Shown: positions 11,283 through 26,442, counted from the stretch's first letter. The stretch is DNA of 64,000 nt from Cryptococcus deneoformans JEC21 (GCF_000091045.1 NC_006683.1:163941-227940); one strand, 5' to 3'. Program-made: numbers and translations. The notes: generated by a model not told the origin, from the letters alone.

Positions 11283-13674
11283 TTATTCTTCTACATAGGT
11301 CAGAACGAGGTGATCCACTGCTCCCTGTTCTACGTCGTCTCCTCCGGGTAATCGACTGACAACGCGTACAGCTCGCGCCAAAGTAAGACTGACTCTCACT
11401 TCCTGTCCATTACGCGTCCAGCCAACCTTCGCACTATTGTCTTTGCCCATCGCGACTTGACAATCTATTGACTGACTGAGAGCGAGTCGAGGCGAGAAAA
11501 GGATTGCCTGCCAGCCAGGTGCAGCGGGATGCACACCGGCCACCTCGATGAGGTATTCGTAGATTGCGACGCTACCCCATGAGTGACAGTCAGATCGTTG
11601 ACTAAACGTGTCCTCTTCCCAAGTTGTCAGGTTATTCTTCAACATAGCGCGCCACGGGTCCCACACGACAGGCCAAAACGTGTCGTAGGCGGATCCACCA
11701 GATTTGGCAAAGGCACGGAAGGCATAGTGCATGAAGACGTATGAGCACTTGGCAAACTCGGCCTTTGAAGGTCGGTCGATAAAGGAAAAGGAGGAGAGAA
11801 GAATCTCACGAGCATGGTCTCCGGTTGCTGCCCCGCACAGAACGGCAAAAACCTGCGCATGCTGGGAATATATATCGAAAGGCTGGTCCGTGGTCGAATC
11901 AAGATAGAAAGTCCCGTCGAAACAGTTGATATTAATGGCGTCCCGAAGATATTTGCACGCGTGATCATACTACGGGCAAGATCCGGCTCGCCAAGGTGCC
12001 CTGCCAGATGAGATACGCATGAAAGAGTGTACGATAACAGCATGGTAAACATGCTGTGTGTGTTGGATGCTCGTCCTTGTGTCGGTACACCACCGTCGGG
12101 ATGATCTGGCGTCCACGACCATTGTACAACCCAGTCCACGAACTGCCAGTACCGCTTGGGCAGTCCCGACACGAGTCCCTGATGATCGATGTGAGAATTG
12201 AAGTAATCGAGTACGCGGTTGATTTGGGGTAGGAATGGTCGGATGAACGTCGCATCGTTGAAGAAGAAGTGGTATCTTCGGCGTATCTTTCGGAATCGTC
12301 AATGATTGTCACTTGGGGACATAAACCGCACTCACTGAAGCTGCTCATAAAAGGGGCAATCGGAGTAACCGTCAAACGTACAGTTTCTCAGTGTCCGTAC
12401 GCTAACGTCCCATATCCTGGAGATTTCATCCGTTTCGGGCTTCGACCAGCTCGCCAGAAGGTCTAATGGGTAGTTAACCTGTTTCGCTTGCAGTGTGATG
12501 AGAGTGAGGTCCGAGGTCCCGCTGTCAACGATGAGTCTCAAGTAACGGAATATACGGAACCAGAAAGGCTCGTACGCAATCTCCTCTTCAGATGACGTCG
12601 AAGATATGTTGATGATGTCGGGTGGTCCAAGCAGCTTGCCATTAGGATCCGTACGATCGCCCTTGACCCGCAACCAAGGATATGCCCTCGGCTCGAGCTC
12701 GTAACATTGGCGTAAGTGAAAGTCAACTTGGCACTTCCCTGGGTGGGCCGGCTAACAACCCATCGTAGGAAAGCGGTCGAATGAGATGAGGCCTCGAAAT
12801 CGATCTGATGACGGGTATTCGCAGGGATTGTCACCGACCTCTCGCCGCGTGCAAGAGCCGTCCAATCTTCGACTGGGACACAACTATCTGCATGACTTAT
12901 ACGGTTGATCGCGCAATCGCTCTCCACGGGGAAGGGTGTAATTCTGGGGGAGAGGCGCCAGGGGGTGGTGTCACCGGTCCTGATGTTGAAATGATAAGCT
13001 ACTGGGCGGACCTCATGGGGAGTGTCGACCGATGCGACTTGTTCATATACCTGGCCGTTCTTTAGCTGTTGCCCCTGTCAAGACCGTTTGCGACCACTCA
13101 CGTGGAGGAATACATCGTCATCCAATCCCATCGGAAAAGTGACCTCAGGTCGGGCGTGACGCTTCCACTCACTTGTCTCCGTGCTCAAATCAATGACTCT
13201 CTTTCACATTCTACCGAACCATACAACGTGAAGCCCGGAAAATTGGTTCGCGAGAAGGGGAACCCGGCCCTATTTCCTGGGAAAAAGCGGATGACTTCGA
13301 AGGATATCTGATTGTCTCCGTTTTTAAGCCAGGGCGAGATGTCTAGACTGTCGTAGTACCATATCTGAGAGCAACTCCGGCTAGGTCCAACAACGACTCG
13401 TTGACCATTGATGCGCAGCTTATATCGGGTGTCCGCGGTGAAGTGGATCAGCGCTCTCCCCTGTTGATCCTTGGCAGTGTTGATATTGGATTGTCGGGCG
13501 GGTGAAGACAGCTAACTGAGCGGCTGAATTTTTGCTCCCGTCAACCCATTCTGGGATCCAAACCCATCGTTTTTTGCAGGCCCTGTACTGTCCTTGTCAG
13601 CGTAGTCGAGAGCGCGAGGGAGTGTCATTGCGTGCACGTACCTCTAGCACTTGTCCTTGCTCTTCTGGAGACAT
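11283..13674 (-). pseudogene. GH78 alpha-L-rhamnosidase, probably decaying
   Basis: Spliced blocks read as a fungal GH78 enzyme, which cleaves terminal alpha-L-rhamnose. The N-terminal WVWIPEW and FTADTRYKL precede GPSRSCSQIWYYD, then KGDRTDPNGKLLGP, YEPFWFRIFRYLRL, DCPFYEQLQ, and near the C terminus SDCHSWGS and GVHPAAPGW. The start is ATG 13674 and the stop is at 11283. Frame is lost near 13470, 13207, 12692, 12270 and 11972, each apparently by a small deletion or insertion between blocks that are both conserved. Introns at 13610-13641, about 13065-13100 and about 12275-12335 keep splice signals. Some breaks (13207, 12270, 11972) could be bypassed by odd introns that would remove conserved residues, but the breaks near 13470 and 12692 could not be rescued convincingly. 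It is divergent from the CHY gene. Confidence 0.75.
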
Positions 13675-13942
13675 TATGGAGTTCAGTGGTTGTGATCATG
13701 CGTGTTCCGAGGCATACAAATAGGGGAATCCATGTACTACTCCCTTTCTCTTGCAATGCCATGTTTTATTCTCTTCTCCATTTCACGGTTGACTTAATGT
13801 GGAAGGAGTCGCGGAGTCTTGAAAATCTCCGTGACGCGTCGAATAGACTTTTACGCGACTTAAGATAGTAACAAACTGAAAGACGAACGGAGAACTTCAC
13901 TTTGTTATTGCTCACCCATTCCATAAATCTCTAGAAATCATC

Positions 13943-14649
13943 ATGTGGTAAGCCTTATCTTCGAGAATATTCCTGAGCGAGCTGAATATACCTCTAGTAA
14001 ACATATCCTCAACGCACAGGTCGCCATTCGCGCTCCATGCTGCAAGAAATTCTTCGACGTTCGTTTCCCTCTAATTATTTTGAACGATTATGGACAGGAG
14101 CTGACGACTGTTCGATATCATCAGTGCCCACAATGTCATGCCGAGACTCAAGATCACCCATTACGGAAAACAATGGAGATGGCTTTCTTGTGTAAAAAGG
14201 TCCGTCTACCTCCTTTATACTTCACTTAACCACCGCCGGGATACAAACGAGATCTTTTTCAGCTAAAGTTGTACCTTCTTTCAGTGCAAGAAAGCCTTCA
14301 GAAAGGACATGACAGAGTATGAGGAAGCGGATGAGTATTGCCCACATTGCGATAACCAATATATCATTGAAGCGAAGGAGCCGCAAGCTATGGTTGGAGT
14401 TGAAGGTGAAGATGCGAGGATTGATAATCGGTGAGTCATCAACTTTTCTGATCATGTATCTTTCACTCGTTGGGATGATATGATGCGTGATACTGGTCAA
14501 AATGGCTTCAACTGACGATCATCAATAGAATGCTGAAGGACGACCGAGTCAAAGAGAAACCAGAGAGGAGTCTTTTTGCAGCCCAAGACATGTCGGACAA
14601 ACTCGACAGAATGCCCCTCTTCCAGCTGAACCCCAAAGAAAAAAGATAA
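13943..14649 (+). CDS. Small CHY-type zinc-finger protein
   Basis: Five exons (13943-13947, 13998-14058, 14125-14199, 14285-14430, 14529-14649) join in frame to 135 residues. The first exon is only five bases (ATGTG). The protein begins MCKH and continues with APCCKKFFDCPQCH, HP at about 32, CKKCKKAF and CPHCDNQY, the ordered Cys/His ligands of the CHY zinc finger. Family members include mitochondrial intermembrane-space Hot13 and larger CHY-RING ubiquitin ligases. This one has no RING, and its size is closest to the small stand-alone type. The C-terminal 45 residues are charged and lack motifs. Its 3' end converges with the Byr4-like gene, with about 180 bases between. Confidence 0.85.
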
Positions 14650-14830
14650 CCATGCAGCAGTCTTTTGGCTGCATTTTAACCTACCCTGTATTATATATCT
14701 GATCTTTTGGGAGCTTTGGTAAAGTTGTTTATTAGACGTGCAGTTCATTACCATGCATACAGTAGCAAGAAAACGTCCACAGTGAACCCGCAAATATATA
14801 TCCCTGAGCAAATATTAGATGTCCCTATCT

Positions 14831-17800
14831 TCAACTCCTCATTGCCAAATTTCTAATCTCCCATAACCTTTTCTCTTCTCTCCTCTGCCTCTCTCTTATT
14901 TCGCTACTTCCATTTGGCGGTCGCATGATCCACCCTCTCATTTCCTTCCTATGCCGCTCTTCCGCTTCTTTGCACTCTGCCCATAGCTCCGGCGATATCT
15001 CGACACCGACAGACGGTCGGGTCCTATCTTCCCATGAAGCAGAACTAGCAGCAATAGACATGGATGATTCACTCGTCAGGCGCTGCGACCATGTTGAGCT
15101 CGAGGCGACAGAGCCCGAGCCAGGACCGATAGGCACGAAACGCCGACCGGCGCCAGCTCGTATCGTGCCCCCACCAGCCTCTTCATCTTCGTCGTCCGCC
15201 ATCCCCTCAAATGGATCTGGCTCGTCTTCGTCAGATGGGAGGATGCTGACCCACTTCATATGGATGGGGTCAAACTGCATATCACCGACTATTCGAGGTG
15301 CAACGGCCGCAGACGTTGATGCTATGGGTGACGAGACGCCTGCACCGACGGAAGAGCCGGTATAGTGGGTGATGAGTGCGGGACGGGTGGAAGAAATGGT
15401 GTCAAAGTCACGAAGAATAGACTCGTTGCCTTCCCAACGTAATGTAGTGGGATTCCATGTCATTTCTCCGACCACTAATCATTCTCGTCAGCCTGTTCTC
15501 ACGCAAAAACTTTACCAATCATAAATGCTACTCACCCTTTTTTTTATCTGCTCCGCCAAGATGCTTGATCAACCCGGCTCCCTTCCTTCTGATCTTTCTC
15601 GTAGCTAGCTGCGTTCCACCAGACTTCTTTCTCTTCTCCTCCTGAGGCTTATCTTTTTGCCCGGTTGCCTGAGTCTGCAAATATCCTTGAGTATGGCCAT
15701 GGCTATGTAAGAGATGTTCGTGCTCTACAAGACGAATCAGCGCTCTTTTCATCTTTCCAATTTAGATGAACTCACCTCTCTTAGAAGGTTTGCCCAGTCC
15801 CAATCCCGCCATATTTCTTACACTCCCACCTCCCTGCCCCTTACCTATCGTCCAACTGCTTAAATCCTCATCAACCCTAAGATCATCAATACCATCCAAC
15901 TCCGACCCATCTCCATAGAGTTTCCTCCGCGAGGAGCTCATATTCATCGTCATGGCGTATGTGGGTGAAGATGAGGTTGAGGGACTAGATGTAGGAGTGG
16001 AGTGCATGCGATTTCTCAGAGACATGGTTGAATGTGGTGGAAAAGGGTGGGGGATTGAACTAGTGGTGAGCGTGGTCGATGTAAGCAAGTCTGCCTTAGG
16101 GAAGATTGATGAGACAGGAGGTCGGATCTTTGCACGAGAGCTAGAGGTCGGCATGGTCAATCTTGAAGTCGAACTGTGGTACCGATCCCTATCCTTTGCA
16201 CCAAGACTGGCGTGATTCAAGCTTGGCATTGGAGGCAAGCCAAACTGCTCAAAATGTGATCCCATGCTTGATACTGACCCACTCTGAGCTATCGCATCTT
16301 GCAAGCTTGCCAATGACTGTTTTCGGGTCAATGAAGGTGATTGCGGTGGGGCGGCAAGATGGAAATGGGATTTTTGGTGACGCAGTCGAGACGCAGAAGG
16401 CGTGGGTGGCTGAGAAGGAGTCGAAGAGGCAGGGACAGGTGGAGGTCCCATGTTGAGTAGGTGACCGCTCCGAGAACGCATGGCTTCTTTCTCCCTTCCA
16501 CTCACTCCAACATCGCTAGGACGAGAAGAATCTCGAACGACCGTAGAAATTGAATGACTTCTCAGTGCCAGTCCTAAGGCCCCCAAGCCTCCTAGACCGC
16601 TCTGTGTTCTTTCCCTGATTGAGCCATGTGGTGGTGGAACAGGTGTATTTCTTCCCCACCCCTGCTCACGTTGTTTTTCCCAAGCTTTCTCCCTTTCTTT
16701 GACCACGCTCTTTTGAGGTTGCCCTTTGCGCAGTGTCAGAGGAGGATTACGATCCCGTGCTCTCTTTTGAGCGCGCAATCGGTGACGCGAGAGTTCAATG
16801 CCTGGATCATCTAGAACAAGGCCATCTTCAAACGAATCGTCTGCGGCTCTTTTGATGTCGCCGGGAGGAGAAGGGGCGGGAGCATATTCAGGCCTTCGCT
16901 TGCGGTCGAGAATAGAGTTGAGCTCCTTCGTTCTGCTAGCGGAGAAGAACGTCGGTTCAAACTCTAATCCATCCTCCAAATCCTCTTCCGCATTCAGCTC
17001 GTCCTTTTCCATGCCGTAATTCTCAGCGAAGCCATCGCTAACACTTGTCGCACTCGTTTCACTAAATCTCTTTCCAGACGGCGAATCCTCTGACCCCCAC
17101 CCATATTTTTTCCCACTTGCAGACGTACTGGGTGAGCCCCAAGATTCGCTGTTCACGGTTGAAGCGATGGAGTCTCGAGGACCCGTGCGCCGGGGACGGG
17201 ATGCAGGTTGCGTAGCAAGAGTAAGATTCGTTAAATTGAGTGGCAACGCAAAGTCTGCTTCGAGCTCGTCTTCCAAAGTGGCTGATTCATGCGATGGCGT
17301 GGCGGCTGGTTTTCTATTTCTTGGGGGAGGAAGCAATGCTTTGATGGTCGCCCCTGCCTTCAATGTAGCCTGGTCCTCGTCATCCAAATCCATGAAATCA
17401 TCCAACGCATCGGCTCCTGCAAACTCTTTCCTCGATGAAGACAACCTCTTCCCCCCTAAGTCGTGTAGACCTCCTTTCAGTTTGAGAGTTGCACTTCTAT
17501 CCTCCTCTTCTCCAAACGCTTTTTCGAAGTCGTCCAGACCAACATCCGCCTCCCAAGACTGTTCTAATGCTCTTGCTCGTGCATTCACTGTTCCTGCTAA
17601 TATCCCGCTGCTCGGAACAGATGGCGATCCTCCTTCCCCTCCGAGTTTTGTAATCGTTCCTACGCCTTTGGGACCGGCACCTACAACTGTCCGAGTAATA
17701 TGGCTGCTTGACGAAGATGAAGAAGCGGCACTGGATCTTGGTCGATGTGGCTTGTTCCGTGGCGAGGGCAGGGGAGGTAAATCACCTGCAGGCAAATCAA

Positions 17801-18056
17801 AGTCGTCGTCTAATGAGTCAACTTCCTCTTCAGGTTTCTTTAGTCCACCAGCCTTGCCTGATGTGTGGACCTGGCGTAACGGGGAGGAAGTGAGGGATTG
17901 CGAAAGCGATGAGCGGTGGGAGGAGGATGACGATGGTGAGGGAGAGAAGGGGAGCATAAAATTGGACGCATTAGTGTTGAAATCAAATGATGGGTCATCT
18001 GTCCAGTCGTCTGAAGGGACCAAAGTGCCTGCCGGAGGCGGCGGTACAGGGGACAT
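14831..18056 (-). CDS. Byr4/Bfa1-like mitotic-exit GAP component
   Basis: Three exons (18056-15776, 15724-15536, 15474-14831) give 1,037 residues. Most of the protein is disordered and Ser/Pro-rich. The C-terminal third has the conserved Byr4/Bfa1 pattern: YGDGSELDGIDDL (about residue 712), GLIKHLGG, then GEMTWNPTTLRWEGNE (about 826) and a second related block GDMQFDPIHMKWV (about 885). In yeasts Bfa1/Byr4 acts with the Bub2/Cdc16 GAP on the Tem1/Spg1 GTPase at spindle pole bodies to restrain mitotic exit or septation. Function here is inferred from those motifs. It shares a 900-base upstream region with the ferroportin gene. Confidence 0.7.
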
Positions 18057-18956
18057 GGTTACGGGCTTCGATGGTCAGTGCGTCGAGTTGTTCGTCATGA
18101 ATTGTCGTTGATATCTTTGTCGGTGTCGGTGTGCTGTGAGAAGATAGCGAGGTGGGCTATGGTAGGGATTATAGACCTCTCATGTTCGGAGAGTAGCGAG
18201 AGGATGGATGGATTATCGTATGTTGATGGATGGGAAGAAAGACAAAACAAACATTCACGAAACGCGTGAAGTCAACGCGGAGCGCGGTTTGTGGCACTTC
18301 TTGTTTTACCGGGCATTTGACGCAGTAATATTCGAACAGTATGTGTAGCATGTCGTAGCCATAAACTTTGCATAGACATAATCATGACCACGCTCTGCAT
18401 CCCATATTATGAAACCAAATCACAATTGTCGAGGTCTTTCCAAATTTGTAGAAACCAATAAATAATAACGGCGGAAAGCGAAGCGCAGGGACGGAGACAG
18501 AGGAACGGACAACGAAGTTCGCCGAGAGTCTGTTCTGAGACACGAGTCTCTGTCCTGTCCGGAGGACAACTAGTGTCCCGATCTCAGTGCGTTCAGTTGT
18601 CCTATCTCGAACGTGCACGATGATCAGTCTTTCTTGATAACCTGGACATCGCTGTGGACAGACATTAATAAGGAAGGAGAAAGAGTGCAATCATTGTCTT
18701 AAGTACAGGAGAGGTATGAAACGTCAAACAGTGAGTTGCTATTCTTGCATCGACAGTCGAGGACGTGAAGAGATGAGGACCACACGGTCACCTCAACAAC
18801 AGCCCACGCGCCATCCATTGTTGCTTTCAACGATCGAACCATCATGAGACAAATGAGATAATACGATATCTTGGCTACAGTTATCATGTCCTGCGACTTT
18901 TAAAGGCCATGTCGACTGATGCGTCTTACAGCCACAGATCCTAATTCATCCTTTCG
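18057..18956. other. Divergent promoter region
   Basis: This lies between the Byr4-like gene (-) and the ferroportin-like gene (+). The minus-strand ORFs here are short and motif-free. No tRNA or repeat was seen. Confidence 0.5.
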
Positions 18957-21122
18957 ATGTCTAGCTTGGTTCACATTCCTTCGCGGGCAAGAAGTACCAG
19001 TAGTCTAACTTCTACCTCCATGTCTATTTTCCCTGCAGAACTTTCTGTACAATGTTCGGGTGAAAGCGATTCGCTTCTCCAATCAGAGTCCATCCAAGCA
19101 GAGGAATCTAAACTCAATACTTGGGCTCTGGCCTGTTTATTGCTGCAACATCTTTCCAAGTGAGGGTCCATTGTCTCGGACTTCGAACACGACAAGCTGA
19201 CCGACGCAGTACCTTCAATACCGGATTATACCAATTTGCGATATTCCTTTTCTGTAGGTATTGCTTTAATAGCTTGTAGAAGCGTTACGACACGAAAGGC
19301 GGCAAAGAGGAGCTGTCATGAACCGTAAATGCTGACGTGGTTGCAGTGATTGAGGTCTATGCAAACACACTGGTCCCTGCTTCTTTGGTTGGCCTTTTCT
19401 CCACGCTTTCGGGTCTGGTGTTTTCTGGATGGGTTGGGGGTCTAGTCGACCGTATGCCACGCTTGAAATTTATCAGATTCACCATAGGAGGCGAAAAGAT
19501 TTTCATTGCTTGCAACTATGCTCTTTTCATAAGTGTGTTTCCTGTGCATGATATTTTTTATAATGCCTGATTATGTTTGTAGTTTTGTTCGGTCCGTTAC
19601 GGAGCGTCGCTCAACCAGCGTTCCACGGTCAAGCCAAGTGGACCGATGTTGTGGCGGTTTGGAGCATTTTACTATTCACCATTGGCTTCTCAATTGGAAT
19701 CAATCTGGCCAATAGCGGAGTCACAGTAGCTATCGAGCGAGACTGGTAAGAAAAGCCATCTTCGACATCGAAACCTTTCTGACCAGTGGTATAGGGTTAC
19801 CACCATAGCACATGGTGAACCCAACCATCTTACTCTTCTCAACACATACATGAGGCGAATAGACCTGTTCAGCAAATTAATGGCTCCTGTAAGTCTCATT
19901 GTCTTTCTCAGATACACGTGCTCAGCTCGATTAGCTCTTTGTATCCCTGTTGACTGCAATTTGGAATTACTCCATAGCGACTTTCATACTCTTAGTCATG
20001 TCTTTGAGCAGTTTCGTCACCGAATTCATGTGGACAGAAGTTGTTTACAAACGATTCCCAATACTATCAGAGGATGAAGAAATAAGAAAGGGCAATAGTA
20101 CTCTATCAATGGGCGAGCATCAATTTGAGGGAAATCGAGTTTCTTCTGTGAAGTTATTCAAGCAATGGCTAAAGAGAGAAAGGGACGACTGGATTGAGTT
20201 TTACCACTTACCTATCTTTGCAAGTGAGTGGTCACGATACACTGTCCAACGACCTCGTTTGCTAACCCTGGACATCTCAGGTTCAATCTCCATGAGCACC
20301 ATTTATCTCACCACACTTTCATATGATGGTACTTTCATCTCCTACGTCAAAGCCGCTAGAGGATGGAACGATATGTTCATTGCCCTGATGAGGGTGGGTT
20401 CAAATATTCGACTAGATAACAATGACTGATCCCAAGTTAGGGCTTGTGCGTTGTTACTGGGTTGGTTGGAACTTGGGTGATGCCGCGGCTTGAGAAGAAG
20501 ATTGGCCTTGAAAGGGCAGGTGCCTGGTCCATCTGGTAAGAGTATATAAACACAACTCCTTTGCATACGTTTCGGGACTTACCAGGCTCGTTCACACGAA
20601 TAGGTTCGAGATATGTTGTCTTTTCCCCGGTTTTGATATCATTCTTTGCTGGGGCAGGCAAGTATGGCGAGCACGGACCTGCGTGGAATTCTCTCGTTCT
20701 CTTCGGAGGTGAATAATTACACGTCTGAATCAGACTTCGCGCACGTATTGATTTTTCTTCCTTCAGGAATCGCCTTATCCCGTATAGGTCTATGGTCATT
20801 TGACCTTTGCCAGGTGAATCATTCTATTCAATTTTTGAGTAATCATTCTAATCGTTCTTCTTTATAGCTCAAAGAGCTCCAACTCGCACTTGATGATCAT
20901 CCCCGCCGTAATCGCCTAACAGCCCTCCAAATTTCTTTACAAAACCTTTTCCATCTTCTTAAGTATGCGGTAACCCTCTCTGCTTCGACTCCTAAAGAGT
21001 TCAAGTGGACTGCTTTGGTTAGTTTCGGCGCTTTGCTCGTCGGCGGATGTTCGTACACCATCTATCTTCGAGGTGTCCGAGGACATTTGATACATTTTGA
21101 TTGGTGCAGAAAGATAATGTAG
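18957..21122 (+). CDS. Ferroportin-like iron exporter (SLC40 family), with one apparent frameshift
   Basis: Eleven exons can be joined: 18957-19159, 19210-19253, 19347-19532, 19583-19745, 19795-19888, 19935-20223, 20281-20393, 20441-20535, 20604-20708, 20767-20813, 20868-21122. Hydrophobic helices and blocks such as FAIFLFLIEVYANTLVP, GLVDRMPRLKF and RIGLWSFDLCQ match ferroportin, the Fe(II) exporter. All junctions keep phase except within exon 9. Upstream reading ends WFEICCLFP and downstream reading resumes VLISFFAGAGKYGEHGP, but TTTTCCCCGG at 20621-20630 has one C too many for a continuous frame. As written, translation would stop inside exon 10 and lose the last helices. A 28-nt GT-AG intron inside the exon would also restore frame, but it is shorter than any other intron here and would delete part of a helix. 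Confidence 0.8.
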
Positions 21123-23578
21123 AATTGGGGGAGTTTGTTTAGATGGCTGTTGTCATACTGAGGGTTGAAGGCTGAAGGCGGGAGGAACCTTCTTATGGTG
21201 ATTGTAGATTGTAGACTTTTTGCTCATAAGGATATGGATAACAGCACTCGTTGTCTGATAACATCAAGACTGCTGCCCGTCTTACATGCTACTGATGAAG
21301 ATACATGACATATGGCCAATCCTCTATGAACAAATTATAAATACTATGAACAAATTATAAATACTACCAGCTAAATCATCAAACGAAGGTTCTCGAGTCC
21401 TCAACGAATAAGAAGAAGAAACAGGTCTACCCTTAATTAAGTTCCACGCCAACGCATCCCCGTCAGGTGCGTGAGCACTAGACGAGATTTACTGCTTAGA
21501 TGCACTTATAGCGTATCTTCTTAACCTGTAATAATCGCCTGTACTGCTGCGTGCTGTCTTCTGCATGCGTCTTCCAAAAAAGTCTGGTTGCCCCTCCTTA
21601 ACATACCGGTCCAGGTAATTTACCCCTCCTTTTTCCGGAGGGAAGATATGGAGGATATGGAGGCGATCGTTGGTGGCGTAGTAGTCACTGTTGGTGCGTA
21701 ATCGGCGGATGGCGGAGACAGATTGACTTGACGATTGACCTGATCTAAGGAGCCTGTTCCTGGTGACTCGCCACCACATCAATTTATTCTTTTTTCTCCT
21801 TCATTCCTGAAAGAGGGGCTTGATGCATGGAAGAAGAAACTCTTTCCATCGTGGCTCCTGGCTGGCTGCTGCTCATTCTATTTTCAGCAACAGCAGAAGC
21901 GGAGATTGGCCAATGTCCAGAGACCGGGACTTACTTCGGAAAATTAGGGTTCGCACTTACTTCACTCTACAAATTCAGTTCCCATTTTTCGGAACTGGGC
22001 TCTAAAGCTTGCGGATCCTCCTGCGGACGAAGTGCGGTTTCAACCGATTATGTCATTTTTACGCCCCATAAGAATTGATAATGGTCCCAGGCCAGAGCTA
22101 AAATAAACGTTAATAACCGGATTTTCTACTTAGATCCCTTCTTCACAGTTGACTTTTTCTCCGCTTTCCGGAAGAAAAGGAGCCAGAAAGCGGCATTGGC
22201 TGTAGCCCCACACCGCCCCCAGCTCCCACGCGTAGGCAAGTGGAAAATCATCAAGACAAATAAATGCACTTTTCTAATGAAAAGTGTAGTAAAGTTGGCT
22301 TGTTCTTTATTTCAATCTAATACGACAAGGCAAAGCGACCAACAACAATCGAAAACGTTAGAGAGTACAGCTCGCAAGTTCTCAAGGCCGCAAGGAGTGG
22401 ATAAGCAAGGCATTTCTATTATGTAAGTCCGTGTTTTTTTATTATGTTGCGGCTTGGCGGCGAGATGTGTGCCCGGGGCCCTGGCCGTATCTTTCTTCCA
22501 TTTATCGGCATCCGCATCAGCACATCACTTTTTGTGCCTTCATACTCTCGTACACCAGAACTAGCTGCGTTCTGTTCTTTATGGAGGGATCCGTGGAAGC
22601 CTCTTTTGCATAATACATGTATGAAGGGAAGGTGCGGGTCCTCATATGGCGGCGAACAGGATGATCGACTAGCGCGCGAGGTATGGGTGGCTGAGGGCAA
22701 ATTTGCACCACGCAAAAAGGGCAAGGAGTTCTGTTGGTCGATGAGTCGCGGCGATGACACGTTCTTGCATCGTGCATGACTGCATACCATCCGCATACCA
22801 GGGCTATTGCTTCATGCGTAAAGAATTGGGGATGAGACATGCATGCAGAAAGAAAAGATGAGTGGCAAGACGAGATGGAACGAGGGAGGAGGATTATGCG
22901 CAGCATGATAAGGCTCGTTAGGACTGTCTAATTTAACCGACTGTCCCTTATTAACTGTCAGTTATTGGAAACGTCCTGTCAGCTTTTCACGTTTGTATGC
23001 TTTTCTACGTCTTGGCACTGCCCTGTGTTATTTTCTTGAGAGTCACTTCAGCCACTCCGGTGGTCAGTCACCTGCTCACCAAGCCTTCTTGTCCTTTAAA
23101 ACCTTAGTCCGTATCTTTTTCTTGCCAAGTGCCGTTGCCGCGACTCGAGATCCCCGCCCCCGCTGTGCCCCGTCTACGTATCTCATAACTTCCTTGCTTC
23201 CTTTCGCCGATATTGCCCTCACTTGCCTTTCCATCGTCATTCCCTCGCTTTTCACCATCTCCGTCTTCTTTCACGACATCCAAAGCATAGCGCTGACATC
23301 TAGCAGTCTGGCAGTCCTCAGCACTTCATTTTCACATTTTCACATTCGGCCGCGTCGCCGACTTTTATCTTCTTTTTTCATCACTGCCTAGGGGATAATC
23401 ATCTCTGCTTGGTGAAACGTCCTCCTTCCTTCAAAAATCCCATCAACCCTCCTTTCGGGCCACATAGACTACCTCTGTGACCGATATCTAGCGACGGAGT
23501 TCATTCGCAGCTCCACACATCCAACAACATCCTTTAATTCCTTATCTTTACTCCATCCTGCTGTATTCGACTACAGCC
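21123..23578. other. Long intergenic region upstream of MIG1
   Basis: These 2.4 kb hold no convincing gene. They include a 20-bp tandem duplication at 21324-21363 and, from about 23380, a pyrimidine-rich stretch that is probably the MIG1 5' leader. ORFs around 22419-23391 overlap on both strands and have no domain. Confidence 0.5.
21324..21363. repeat. 20-bp perfect tandem duplication
   Basis: The unit CTATGAACAAATTATAAATA occurs twice back-to-back (21324-21343, 21344-21363), in the 3' flank of the ferroportin gene. Confidence 0.9.
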
Positions 23579-25911
<2,333 letters not shown>

Positions 25912-26442
25912 TGTCCTTTGCGGAAATGTGAGAGTGCGATGGTCGTAAAAGAGGGGGCCGTTTGTTGAGAAGGAGGGGGGGTGGGGGGGCAGGTGGGAAT
26001 AAAAAGCATTTCCTTATGTGAGACAAAAACCGCAACACAAAACATAGAGATGTCTCGTCGTTACTCTTGTCAATCGGCGGTGGCTTTGACTTTTAATTCA
26101 ATTTGAGAACACGAACATTGATAGATGCTTATTTATTATTTGATGTAACACATACATTACTTCGATGAACTCGTTGATTTTTGGTATCCTGGATAGACAA
26201 CTAAACATGTTACATAGTCACATGTTATATAGTCACATGTCAATTGCCATATTCGACCTGTACAAAACACAAAGACCCGAGAATCTGCAAGTCATTAGAA
26301 TCACGGTAGCAGTCGTCCGAAACAGATATACCATGCTTCTAGCGGGTATCCAAAAAGGCGGTTCCATACAACATTTCTCTAACAAAGCCCAGTAATTTAG
26401 GTCCTTTAACACAAATAAGCAGTAAACGCCGCATGTTGTCCC
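25912..26442. other. Convergent 3' flank with G-rich and short-repeat elements
   Basis: This region lies between the ends of MIG1 (+) and the YciI-like gene (-). It contains a G-run cluster at 25975-25997 (runs of 7, 7, 2 and 3 G) and an imperfect 15-bp tandem repeat (ACATGTTAYATAGTC) at 26205-26240. No gene was seen. Confidence 0.6.

Noticed and set aside
17167..18111. 314-codon plus-strand ORF
   Set aside because: It is antisense to the Byr4-like exon. Its Ser-rich translation mirrors the Glu/Asp/Ser-rich coding strand, and no domain is visible.
22993..23391. 132-codon plus-strand ORF upstream of MIG1
   Set aside because: Leu/Ser/Phe-rich translation of a pyrimidine-rich leader, with no domain and better explained as promoter/5' UTR.
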